Shown here: one piece after another, positions 37,001-49,060 of the stretch
Layout of the letters: every line of letters begins with the position of its first letter
How positions within the stretch are numbered: position 1 is the stretch's first letter
Assembly (NCBI GenBank): GCA_009617715.1
Contig: VTFK01000190.1
Location: 186,001 to 250,000 of the forward strand
Direction of reading: 5' to 3'
Origin: Plectrocnemia conspersa
Taxonomy: Eukaryota; Arthropoda; Insecta; Trichoptera; Polycentropodidae
Length of the DNA: 64,000 bases
Notes under the pieces: model-generated
Told to the model about the DNA's origin: nothing
What the model saw: the letters and a program-made list of their open reading frames with translations, nothing else
Database searches by the model: none
Translations under genes and position numbers: made by a program

Positions 37001-37902
37001 AAAAGTCAGTGCAAAAGTGGCAAATTAAAGAAAAACTATAAGAAAATCTTAACAGTATACAATACATTCAATACAGTTTAAATAAAACATTCATATTTGT
37101 ATATACTCATACATAAATACTAATTTTATAATAAGATCTCAAAATTGTCTTAATACAATATAAATATTAAGTAATACTAACAGTTATGTATTGTATATTT
37201 ATCAGCTCAGTAAATTAATTAAAAAATAATGACCTTGAGACTGAAAAATCATTGTTCATATTTTAATAAAATATTTATATAAATTAATTATTCAAATCAA
37301 ATTAATATTTTTAAAAACAATTATTCTAAAAATAATTCATAAAAGTATGTAATAACCGTTTAATATATTTATACTTAAAAGAAAACCTCACATTGATACA
37401 AAATATTACATGTTATTAAGTAAATTGTATCATGACATAAATGACATTGTACCATTGAAATGTTACTATCGTATTCCATTAATAATATTAGAATATAATA
37501 AATATGATAAGCTACTAGTCACACAATTGTGTATAATGTGTATGTATAAAAAATAATAAACGTTAATTTATTAACATCGCTGTTTTATTTAATTGCTCTT
37601 AAGATATCTTCAGAGAGATGACGCCCATCCAAAGAATGTTCTTCTTTTAATTTTCTTCTCGGTGGTACAAATCAATCGACGGCATGCTACTGATGTGTGT
37701 TTTTTACAGACAACGGTTGACGGCCAAAGGCGCTTTGACGCACAAATGGCTCATCGATTCAGCAATGGGCACTGAACTGGTGGTGACAAAAGCGAAGTTG
37801 AAACGCTACGTGATCAAAAGGAGATGGGCCAAAGCCGTAGCGGCAATCATCGCTCTGAAAAGAATGGGCGCTAAGATGGCAACGATTTGGCCTGACTGTT
37901 GA
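25036..37902 (+). CDS. Myosin light chain kinase-family Ser/Thr kinase (Strn-Mlck/sqa type), two alternative C-termini
   Basis: This is a cytosolic kinase predicted to phosphorylate myosin regulatory light chain. Coding exons: 25036-25079, 27486-27529, 31732-31822, 32060-32261, 33759-33900, 33964-34163, 34313-34465, then either 35063-36275 (form A) or 37710-37902 (form B). Splice sites and phases fit throughout except for one surplus base in 32060-32261. Ignoring that base, form A is about 695 residues and form B about 355. The kinase domain shows the Gly loop GRGKFG, the ATP lysine in AAKFV (about K81), HLDMKPEN (D about 172; HLD in place of HRD is typical of the MLCK/titin group), DFG (about 192-194) and APE. 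The start codon is chosen because an in-frame stop lies shortly upstream. Family level is secure; orthology to Strn-Mlck or sqa is not settled. As written, the frame is broken and would end at 32219. Confidence 0.85.
25080..27485. other. Kinase intron 1
   Basis: 2.4-kb AT-rich intron. Apart from the TTAA-type end at 25471, nothing was recognised. The stretch 26330-26480 is somewhat less AT-rich. Confidence 0.5.
25469..25500 (+). repeat. Solo TTAA-type transposon end
   Basis: TTAACACGTTCACGGCGGAC begins at 25471 and resembles piggyBac-type MITE termini. No inverted partner was found within several hundred bases. It lies in kinase intron 1. Confidence 0.35.
28848..29250 (-). mobile_element. 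tRNA-derived SINE, best-preserved copy
   Basis: About 400 bp. On the minus strand the head contains an A-box-like TAGTATAAGTCGG (29218-29230) and a consensus B box GGTTCGAATCC (29184-29194) at tRNA spacing, followed by a body shared with the copies at 10151, 18595 and 7895, and ending at ACGCCTGTCATGTTTC. An internal RNA polymerase III promoter plus a non-tRNA body defines a tRNA-derived SINE. It sits in kinase intron 2, antisense to the gene. Confidence 0.8.
29440..29700. repeat. Dispersed repeat, copy 2
   Basis: Second member of the repeat at 14430-14720. Same strand orientation, with moderate divergence and indels. Family unknown. Confidence 0.55.
32060..32261 (+). pseudogene. Kinase N-lobe exon carrying an apparent +1 frameshift
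   Basis: Acceptor and donor are good, and the exon should contribute a multiple of three between phases, but its length is 202 nt, one base too many. The frame from the acceptor reads GKFGTVYHC through AAKFVGVSRRGKKK, then runs out of frame to a stop at 32217-32219. From about 32055 the next frame reads NVEREVDVMRQLQHPRL to VVLEL and joins exon 33759 perfectly. The surplus base lies within the purine run 32045-32056, between beta-3 and helix C. It is either an assembly error in an A/G run or a real inactivating change; the rest of the gene shows no decay. Confidence 0.8.
33025..33295. repeat. Degenerate repeats of a TTTTCACnAGT motif
   Basis: A segment CATTTTCACCAGTAGATATA, followed ~60 bp later by GGTGCTAGTAAAATTATATG, recurs at about 33228-33283 as CATTTTCACGAGTAAATATA and GGAGCTAGTGAACTTATATG. 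Additional copies lie in both orientations (TACCAGTGAAAATATA and TATATTTTCACTAGTG). The pattern suggests a decayed fold-back MITE or duplicated element. Confidence 0.4.
33381..33438. repeat. 17-bp perfect inverted repeat (hairpin)
   Basis: TGGCTTAGTTTGTATTT (33381-33397) pairs perfectly with 33422-33438 across a 24-nt loop. As RNA it would form a stable stem within the kinase pre-mRNA. Confidence 0.6.
33538..33674. mobile_element. Fold-back element (~50-bp imperfect inverted repeat)
   Basis: The left arm (TTTGGTCAATGGAGGACGCA ... CACTTATCTGAAGTCAAAAATC, 33538-33596) matches the reverse complement of the right arm (33625-33674, ending TATTGGTCAAA) with scattered mismatches. The arms surround a GC-rich centre with GTCGGCGCCG. 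It resembles a small fold-back MITE; no clear target duplication was seen. Confidence 0.5.
34466..35062. other. Kinase intron before terminal exon A
   Basis: 597-bp AT-rich intron with nothing recognised inside. An inverted pair of GAACCGGAACG and CGTTCCGGTT words lies at about 34591-34641. Confidence 0.5.
35063..36275 (+). CDS. Kinase alternative terminal exon A (long Ser-rich tail)
   Basis: Acceptor TATGATACAG; G joins CA of the previous exon to give Gln, then SRMTAQECVAHKWLQKRP completes the kinase C-lobe. About 385 further residues follow, rich in Ser, Thr, Lys and Glu and without a recognised domain. They include basic clusters (WVKRKNKM and KKKSIFGIEFNRRRDK). There is no obvious MLCK-type calmodulin helix directly after the kinase. 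Stop TGA at 36273-36275; candidate AATAAA at 36709. Confidence 0.85.
36276..37709 (+). other. 3' UTR of exon A and intron to exon B
   Basis: Between the stop of terminal exon A and the acceptor of terminal exon B. AT-rich, with several AATAAA words (for example 36709-36714) that could end the form-A mRNA. No coding signal. Confidence 0.5.
37710..37902 (+). CDS. Kinase alternative terminal exon B (calmodulin-binding-like tail)
   Basis: Acceptor TTTTTTACAG; A joins CA of the exon at 34313-34465 to give Gln, then QRLTAKGALTHKWL replaces the equivalent segment of exon A. The tail contains KLKRYVIKRRWAKAVAAIIA followed by LKRMGAKM, a basic amphipathic stretch with an anchoring Trp as in MLCK calmodulin-binding autoinhibitory helices. 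Stop at 37900-37902; candidate poly(A) signal at 38172. Exon A must be skipped to use it. Confidence 0.75.
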
Positions 37903-41770
<3,868 letters not shown>

Positions 41771-44269
41771 CTATTTCAAGTAGCACTTATACAGAAAGAC
41801 ACTTCGAGCAGTCTCTTTTTCCTGCTCTAATAAGAAAAGAAGATCTCTATAATTGACCCTTTTCATTCTAGTTCTTAAGGGCGCGGTCGATCTGTTGACC
41901 CCGTTTTTAACACCGAGCATCAGCTCACTGGTCGAATTGGTTTCCATCGACGATACGTTATCGTTGGGTCCGGCGCCGAGGCGCGCCTTCTTTCTCGGAC
42001 CGATCGCTTGTAAAGCCGTGAGATTGGCTTCCCTCTGTCGCATCTCCTCCATCTCGGCTCTTTGGATTTCTTTAGCTTTCTCCTTTAACTTCACTTGTTC
42101 GGGATCTTCAGATTTCGACCTGGATTTCGCCGCTCGTAACAAAATTTCTCTTTCGAAATCTTCTCGCTTTTTCTTTTCGACCCTGTCTAAATCTTCTAAA
42201 AACTTCAACTGTCCCTTTACATCCTGCGTGATTTCGTAACTGGAATTCAATTTTATAACGTCCATTCGATGTTCGGCGATGCATGCCAACTTTTCCACTA
42301 AATTTTTCAACCTCTCTTGCACCGCGTGGGACACGAGGGCCGCGACGTCGAAGCCGGGCTCTTCTAAGCCATGCTTGGCGGAGATCTGCTTCAACCGAGC
42401 TTGCAACGGTCCCATGGCCGCTAAGTATTCATCTTTACAGGATCGAATCTGCGTTCCGATCATTTCCGTCGAACCTAAAATCTTCTGAGACTCCTCTGCT
42501 AAATTCACGCCTCCCATCGCCGCGACGTCGTTGATATCGTCGTCTCCGGCCATCTTGTCCATGTCGTACGACGACTGCGAATAAGAAGCCATACCGGACT
42601 TTTTATCTTTATCTTTCGATATTTGTTTATTAATTCCGCTCTGTTGCGCCACCTGTACGTTCGTCGCCAATTTTATGAACGTTTTAGTAGGATTTTGAAA
42701 ATTCGGTTTTGTTATATTTCTTAAATTGGTCGTCGTCTTATTGGCGTTGAGGTTTGTCTGAGACGTCTGCGAAGGTAGAACGGACACGATCGAAGACGAC
42801 TGCGCGACGGTCGATACTGTAGGCGACGCGAGCGTAGTAGAGTTAGAATAGACTAAGTTCGACGGAGGGGGGTGAATTCCTTCTATCACCAACTCTTTAT
42901 TGAGCAACGACTGTCTCAAAATGGGCAGAGTCTTTTTGAGGAATCCGATGAGACAGGGCTGCGGACTAGCGTTGAGAAGCTTCTCGAGTCTCGCGCAAAA
43001 CGCTTCGGGTTCGACTCTCATGTCGATCAGTTCTTGAATGAGAGACCTAACGTTGCGTTCGACGGACACGGGTTCTTTACTAGACAAATCTAACAGATTC
43101 GAAAGAAATTTCCTACACTTTTCCTTTAAATTGTCGATGGACGCTTTCGCCGTCAACGGATTGGTAGCAGTGGCGTTGTTGGCGTTAATAGTCCGCTGCT
43201 GTTGTATATTCTGAGGATTCGCTAAAGTCACTTGATTGACCTGGGGAAGAGGCGACGACGCGACGCCCACCTGAGTTGACTGCATGGGAGAAGGAGACGA
43301 AGCGAGGTTGGTGCCGGCCATCATAGTCATTCCGGACGACGAGGCCACGGCCACGCCGGGAGTCCCGACTGTCGCCAGACGAATCGGCTGGCCGGGATGA
43401 ACGTTTCCCGCGTTGGGTGCAGTCGGGGGTCCGACTCTGAGAAGCTGAAATTGTCCGTTTTCAGTTTTAAGTAACAGATGCCCCTGTTGTCCGGGCTGAA
43501 ATCCTTGGAGGGTCTGCAGCGTGATGCCCGGACCCGCGGGTCGCGTCGCCATCAACTGCGGCGACCCAATGACGACGCGCGGCGACACGGTCGCGATGTT
43601 CTTTTGACCTCCGACAGGCGTACCCGGCCTCATGTTGACTATCTGAACGTTGGTCGGCATGTTTCCGTGCTGACCGATTATGGCCGCCTGCGAAGTGACA
43701 ATACCTTGGTTTATAGACTTGGAAGCCATGTCCGCGGGTAGCGGCGAACCGGTCCCGGGCACGGAGACAACGCTCGGACGTATGCCGACCTGATTGACGT
43801 TGGTCCCCTGTTTGATAATGAGCGGAGATTGAATTTGTACCGGTTTCCCGACCGTCTGCGTCACAATATTTCCGGGCGATGCGGTTTGCAACACGTTCTG
43901 GGGAAAAGGCGTTAACGCTATTGTTCTATTAGGCATCGATTGATTAGGATATATGACTCTATTGTTTAAACTAACCGGTTGAGACGTCTGAGGATAGACG
44001 AGCTTAACGGGCTCTTGGTTCTTTTGAACGAGGGTGAGGTTGCCTTGGCCTCCGGACTGAACTTGGTTAACGAACTGCCTCGATTGGAAACCGCTCGATG
44101 GCATCATTTTGTTTTCGGCGTCCATGGCCGAACCGTCGGCGCCCGAGTAAGAGACATCGGCGGAGGAAGACGTCACCAGTTGGTTCTCGAGCGACCCGAC
44201 GATAGCGTTCACGGCTGACTCGTCGACGTTATTATTCAAAGCTTCCTCTATAAACTCGGCTGACGCCAT
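41771..44269 (-). CDS. Taf4: TFIID subunit TAF4
   Basis: TAF4 is a core TFIID subunit that pairs with TAF12 through a histone fold and serves as a coactivator target in the nucleus. The 832-residue frame is open from MASAEFIEEALNNN to the terminal YKCYLK. Residues of about 60-370 are Gln/Pro/Val/Thr-rich and low in complexity, as in the activator-contact region. About 375-465 is the TAFH/NHR1 domain (IDNLKEKCRKFLSNLLDLSS, VRSLIQELIDMRVEPEAFC, GFLKKTLPILRQSL). About 585-832 is the TAF4 C-terminal domain: NLAEESQKILGSTEMIGTQI (histone fold), HAVQERLKNLVEKLACIAEH, a charged helix, and RVNYRDLLFLLEQE near the end. Length and ends match the family, so it looks complete. The coding region has no intron and is GC-richer than its surroundings; at least one spliced leader exon lies upstream. 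Confidence 0.95.
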   Translation of the reverse strand: MASAEFIEEALNNNVDESAVNAIVGSLENQLVTSSSADVSYSGADGSAMDAENKMMPSSGFQSRQFVNQVQSGGQGNLTLVQKNQEPVKLVYPQTSQPVSLNNRVIYPNQSMPNRTIALTPFPQNVLQTASPGNIVTQTVGKPVQIQSPLIIKQGTNVNQVGIRPSVVSVPGTGSPLPADMASKSINQGIVTSQAAIIGQHGNMPTNVQIVNMRPGTPVGGQKNIATVSPRVVIGSPQLMATRPAGPGITLQTLQGFQPGQQGHLLLKTENGQFQLLRVGPPTAPNAGNVHPGQPIRLATVGTPGVAVASSSGMTMMAGTNLASSPSPMQSTQVGVASSPLPQVNQVTLANPQNIQQQRTINANNATATNPLTAKASIDNLKEKCRKFLSNLLDLSSKEPVSVERNVRSLIQELIDMRVEPEAFCARLEKLLNASPQPCLIGFLKKTLPILRQSLLNKELVIEGIHPPPSNLVYSNSTTLASPTVSTVAQSSSIVSVLPSQTSQTNLNANKTTTNLRNITKPNFQNPTKTFIKLATNVQVAQQSGINKQISKDKDKKSGMASYSQSSYDMDKMAGDDDINDVAAMGGVNLAEESQKILGSTEMIGTQIRSCKDEYLAAMGPLQARLKQISAKHGLEEPGFDVAALVSHAVQERLKNLVEKLACIAEHRMDVIKLNSSYEITQDVKGQLKFLEDLDRVEKKKREDFEREILLRAAKSRSKSEDPEQVKLKEKAKEIQRAEMEEMRQREANLTALQAIGPRKKARLGAGPNDNVSSMETNSTSELMLGVKNGVNRSTAPLRTRMKRVNYRDLLFLLEQEKETARSVFLYKCYLK

Positions 44270-44428
44270 GTCGGCTCGGTCGCAGATAACTCGTCACGAT
44301 AAAAGAAAAATTTAAAAAAGAAAAACCGACGGACGAATCGCGAGCGTTCATCGCATATGCCTCTAGTCACCGAGGTCTCGATCGCGGACGGCCGATCTAC
44401 TGACGGTCATTTCGCAACATGTCCATTC
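44270..44428 (-). other. TAF4 5' UTR (part of coding exon) with upstream ORFs
   Basis: Acceptor CGTTTCAG abuts 44428. The leader contains at least two short upstream ORFs: 44397-44426 (MDMLRNDRQ) and, in another frame, 44363-44410 (15 codons). Both terminate before the TAF4 start at 44269. They would be expected to lower TAF4 translation. Confidence 0.55.
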
Positions 44429-44509
44429 CTGAAACGTGTAATAAGCATGTTCTACAACGGAATTCGCATACAAAAACTATTATAATGACTAATTGCGATT
44501 TATATTTAC

Positions 44510-44568
44510 CGTCCTATTGATCTGACGTGTTATTTTTCTTCTTCTTGGTATTGTTGTTAGTGTTTTGT
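44510..44568 (-). other. TAF4 upstream leader exon
   Basis: On the minus strand TTTTTTTTGCAG precedes an A-rich 59-nt exon (ACAAAACACTAACAACAATA...) ending AATAGGACG before GTAAATAT. With the acceptor at 44428 it defines a 79-bp leader intron. Non-coding by frame. Confidence 0.5.
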
Positions 44569-44639
44569 CTGCAAAAAAAACGATTACACATTAATAATGA
44601 CAAATTGTCATTTCACAACAGTAAGCAAAAATATAAATA

Positions 44640-45110
44640 GAGGACGAGTGTATCGGTATTTTGCAACGTTTTGAGGTTAGGGTCGATTCTATGGAGTGAC
44701 CTGGAGCGCTCGCTGCCGGTGGAGAGCGATAATGACGTTATATTCGTACCGAGCGACGGTTCGACCGGCGATTGACGCGTAAATCGTAGCAGATAGAGGG
44801 GTCGGCGCCCCCTCGATAGCGAACTGAGCCGAGTCGATGTCGGGCGGAGTCCCCGCGGGGGGCGCCGACCGGAGGAGCGAGGGCGAAGGGTCACCTGGAT
44901 TGCGAAGAGAAGGAGCGCTACTCGACGGTCGGAGAATTGGAGCCGAGCCGCCGGACGAATCGAGGGCGGCAGGACGACGGCGGCGACGGCGGGCGCACTG
45001 CCGGTGTTGCCAGCTGTCGCCGCGCCGCCGACGGACGCTCAGACACTGACGTTTACGCGCTCGCCGCGAGGCCTTTATGCCGCGCGATCAGCGTTTGCGC
45101 CCGATTCTTG
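44640..45110 (-). promoter_or_regulatory. CpG-rich TAF4 promoter region
   Basis: About 470 bp of strongly GC/CpG-rich DNA directly upstream of the TAF4 leader exons and surrounded by AT-rich DNA. Overlapping open frames on both strands are a by-product of the GC content. No TATA box is visible. It lies 1.7 kb from the start of Snf8, so it is not obviously shared. Confidence 0.5.
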
Positions 45111-46778
45111 ATCTTCTCCTCTTTTAAAGATTTTAACCCTTTTCTTTTAACGATTTAAAAATACAATTTCGACATTTTTTAATAAAAAACACATATTTTT
45201 AATAATAATGTATGTACTAGAGCTAATTCTTTAATAAATCAAAAGCGATCAGTATAAATATTAAACTAGTTAATAACTATACTTTTACAATTATGACTGT
45301 TGTCAATTTATATTTTCATTTACTTGTGAAAATTTAACCAAACTGATTGTATATTTACCAACATGCGTATTTTTTTTAATTAAACGAAAATATTTTATGT
45401 CACATACAGATATATTACAAAATATTTTATTATATAACAAAATAGTTCTAAAACGTATAAAGACATATAAATAAGTATGCGTTAACATTTACTCCATATA
45501 AATAAATAGACGAGGTTAAGCAAACTAACAATTAACGAAAAAACAAATTATGTGATATTTAATAATAACTTTAATAGCACATATGTAAATATTTTGATAC
45601 ATCATTATAAAACTCATTTAAGTAGAATACAGACTCTTGATAAGTTTCATTTAAATAAAGGAAACTTTAATAAAAACATTCTTTTAGTGCACTTCGACAG
45701 ATAGACAACATTGCTTCATATATATAAAACAACATATAACTATATACTCCCAATAAAATACTACTGCAGCGGCTCAGTCTGTATATAATTGCCACCCGTC
45801 ACTACCTGTCCACTGAATCTTATTTCAACACATAATTAAATTTCGATGTTTTCTAGAAATATATGTGTTGTTGCATACTAATATTTGCCACTTTGAATAC
45901 GCGTGATTATTAACATTTATCTGATTTATAGTGCTGCGGTTTTACAAAATTTTCGAGATTACTTTTTAACTATCAAGGTTTACACTTTCATAAATATGGT
46001 AATCCTATTAAAAATCAAAGTGTTGATTAAATTATTTGGTATTACAAATCATGCGTTGCGTTTCTTTATATTTGTATCATCTTCAATTGCTGAAAAATGG
46101 TACTCATTTTTCAAATTTATATAAAGTAGACTTGCAAATAGATGGCAAAATGTGATATTGAATTTTTTTTAGAATCCATCAATATATGCTTCTCGTCTCT
46201 CCCTTATGGAGGATTACCCGAAACTCTGCTATTCTAATCAATCGGATGAAAATTTTTTCTTTTGACTATAAATAGATGTGCAGTAGCAATGTGAAATTTA
46301 AGATAAAAGATAAACATGACATTTATATAATAAATATTTCTGCGTAATAACGATTATAATATAAATATTTAAGCTTTATATATTATGCAAACCATGTAAT
46401 GCATTATAAACATAAAAAAGCAATAATATCAATTTGCGGTTGAAAATTTTATCATATTTTCAGCTCTAAAAGGTTACCGACTGATATTTTCTTAGTAATG
46501 ATTAAATATGTATAGATAAGTCAAACTAAGATCATTATTGATATGAGTAAATTTGCACTTTATATTATAATAATAAATAAAATATTAAAACAATCTGATT
46601 TTCATATAAATGAAATCCTTTATTTGGTTGGTTGACTAATTTTATAATTAATATATTATTTGTGTAATACTTAGTCATACTGCGGTAACGTTTATATTTG
46701 TCTTATGACCAAAAATCTGAGCTGTCAAAACTTATAGAACCGTACTTCATTTTATTTAGTATCTAAAAATAAACAAAG
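45111..46778. other. TAF4/Snf8 head-to-head intergenic region
   Basis: 1.67 kb of AT-rich DNA. The Snf8 leader must lie at its right end (the ATG at 46779 follows AAAAATAAACAAAG). No exon, RNA gene or element is recognised. Confidence 0.5.
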
Positions 46779-47720
46779 ATGAGGAGACGTCCCGGAGTAG
46801 GAGCGATACAAAAGCAAAAACTGCAACAGGAGAAGTATCGGGAGAAGGGCTCCGAAATACAAGAGGGCCAACTGCTGCAAATGACTCGTCAACTTGACGT
46901 TTTCCGTGACAATCTTGAAGAGTTCGCAGCCAAACACAAGAACGACATACGAAAAAACGCACAATTTAGACGCCAATTCCAAGAGATGTGCTCCGCCATT
47001 GGAGTGGATCCTTTGGCATCCGGAAAGGGGTTTTGGTCCGTTTTAGGTAAGATTCATACATTTTATATAGTATTTTTTGTGACTTATTTCTGTAATGTTT
47101 GTTTTTCAGGCATCGGAGACTTTTACTACGAATTAGGCGTTCAAATAATCGAAGTGTGCTTGGCGACTAGTTACAAAAACGGCGGATTAGTCAGTTTGGA
47201 CGAGCTACGCACCCGATTGATAGCCGCGCGCGGAAAAGGTAAACAGCATCAGGAGATCACTGTAGAAGACTTACTAGCGGCGGTTAAAAAATTAAGGATA
47301 TTCGGAAACGGGTATATTTTTATTAATATTTTTGAACGTCAAACGATATAAATTTAATTGAAATATTTTGTTATAGGTTTAGCGTCGTTCCAGTCGGTAA
47401 AGGTAAATGGCTCGTTCAGTCTATACCTGGTGAATTAAACATGGATCACACTGCGTTACTTCAGCAAGCTAGTAATTCAAATAGGGCTTGGATTTCCATT
47501 GGAGTTTTACATGAAGAATTAGGGTATATTTTACTTAAATTATTATATTGTTTTTAATAGATCTAAGCTTATAGTTTATTATTTTAGTTGGGAAGAAACT
47601 AGATGCGAAAAAGCCTTAAATTATATGGTAAAGGAAGGATTGGCATGGATAGACACACAAGATGAAAAAGAGAAACTGTTTTGGTTCCCTAGTATGTTCG
47701 CTGCGTGTGTAACTGCCTAA
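46779..47720 (+). CDS. Snf8: ESCRT-II subunit Snf8/Vps22
   Basis: Snf8 (Vps22/EAP30) is the central subunit of ESCRT-II, which sorts ubiquitinated membrane proteins into multivesicular bodies. Four exons (46779-47046, 47110-47311, 47377-47523 and 47588-47720) with GT..AG ends and matching phases give 249 residues, close to the usual ~250-260. The N-terminus MRRRPGVGAIQKQKLQQEKY and the coiled-coil helix are typical. Family landmarks are LDVFRDNLEEFAAKHKNDIR, FQEMCSAIGVDPLASGKGFW, GDFYYELGVQIIEVCLA, AVKKLRIFGNGF, LVQSIPGELNMDH and EGLAWIDTQ; two C-terminal winged helices follow the helical arm. All introns are short (63-65 bp). A poly(A) signal lies at 47797-47802. Intact. Confidence 0.97.
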
Positions 47721-47796
47721 TAATAATAAAAAAAAATATATTTATTCAATAATTGAGAATCAATTTGTATTAATGTTATTATTGAACATCTTGTTA

Positions 47797-47802
47797 AATA
47801 AA
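47797..47802 (+). terminator. Candidate Snf8 poly(A) signal
   Basis: AATAAA 77 bp after the Snf8 stop codon. Confidence 0.45.
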
Positions 47803-47918
47803 TGAATACTGTGATAAATCAAATGTAAACAATAATTTTATTTTTTCTCATTTATTTTTTTATATACAGTAATCCCCTGACTTATATTATTTATATGTTA
47901 TATACAAAAATAAGACGC

Positions 47919-48227
47919 TTAACCTTTTAACTGGACATAACGTATAAAGGTGTCGTAATTATATTTAATACATAATGGACGTTAAGTAAAAAGTCATTGA
48001 ATTTAAAAAAAATGTTTTCAAAGGGAGGGACGAATTTTGTCATATCTTATATTATAACATTCCAAGAGCTGGTGAGAGTTACGAGTTTTATAGACATCTG
48101 CTCTGCATTCTGTTTATTTTATGACGGTACATTTCACTTTTAAATTTTAATTTGACAAATTTACCTGCCTGTTCAAAATCAACTATTTTAAATCACGCAA
48201 TAATAAACTGCCCAGTTAAGAGGTTAA
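47919..48227. mobile_element. piggyBac-type MITE
   Basis: 309 bp bounded by TTAA at 47919-47922 and 48224-48227. The inverted ends are CCTTTTAACTGGACA at the left and TGCCCAGTTAAGAGG at the right (two mismatches in 15). No coding capacity. Confidence 0.65.
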
Positions 48228-48359
48228 TAGCAAATTGTTATCTATAACTATGAAAATTAACATTTCTCAAACCACTGAGGACTTCAATAAATAAGTAAGC
48301 GTAAATTCCCGCAGGGGTGAAAAGTTTTTCGTTTAATTTAAATTACTCAAAAACTTAAA

Positions 48360-48780
48360 GCAAAATTTCATAAGCAATGAAGCTAAGATTATTTACAATG
48401 ATTGAAGGGGAATCTAGAAATACTGAGAGATTGAAGCTTTTGTGGCCAGTTACAGTTGGTTCAACAGATTTTAACAGAAAAATTTATGGATGCAATAAGA
48501 ATACGAAGTTTTCGAGAAAACCATGAACAGTGTATACAAAAAGTTTTCTGTTCTTACTTAGTCAAAAATTGCTCACGTCTGCGAAATTTATCATGTTGTT
48601 TCACAGCTTGATTTGAATTTGATGCTGAATTTATCATGAATCCAAAAAAATAGCTCTCGCTAAATGATATAATAGAAGTTCATAAGCAAAACTTCTTAGA
48701 GGAAGATGAAGAAGAAGAAGCGAAATGGATCATTACGACAGTCGAAGACATTGAATTGATTGAAGCTAGACTAAAGGTAA
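48360..48780 (+). pseudogene. Decayed transposase fragment, possibly Tigger/pogo-like
   Basis: A segment with coding-like composition but broken frames. One frame reads KFMDAIRIRSFRENHEQCIQ, and another, further on, SLNDIIEVHKQNFLEEDEEE and then AKWIITTVEDIELIEARLK. The IIEVHK..EEDEEEE acidic pattern resembles the C-terminal region of Tigger/pogo-type DDE transposases. Stops and frame changes show it is dead. The family call is tentative; it could be a piece of another gene. Confidence 0.4.
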
Positions 48781-49060
48781 AAAAAATAGTTTTATGTTAA
48801 AACCGATTATCAACAAAACATTAATAAAGCAATACCTATTATAAAGAAATTTTACATGGTAAATTAATATTTTTCCTCAGATTTTAAATAATCCTAGAAC
48901 AAAACTAATGTATGTCAAAAACACACTAAATAAATTTTATTTTATTTAAAATATATTTTTGAAATAAAAATCTTATAATTAGCTTACAATTAGTACATTT
49001 TTATTCATCAAAGTAGTAAGTTCGTGGGATGACTGTATTTTTCAAGTATATTATTAAAAA
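48781..49060. other. Snf8/SCLT1 intergenic tail
   Basis: AT-rich. Holds a candidate minus-strand AATAAA at 49000-49005, about 56 bp past the stop codon of the minus-strand gene. Confidence 0.45.

Noticed and set aside
41853..44218. Several plus-strand frames inside TAF4
   Set aside because: Antisense shadows of the TAF4 coding region, caused by its GC-rich codons.
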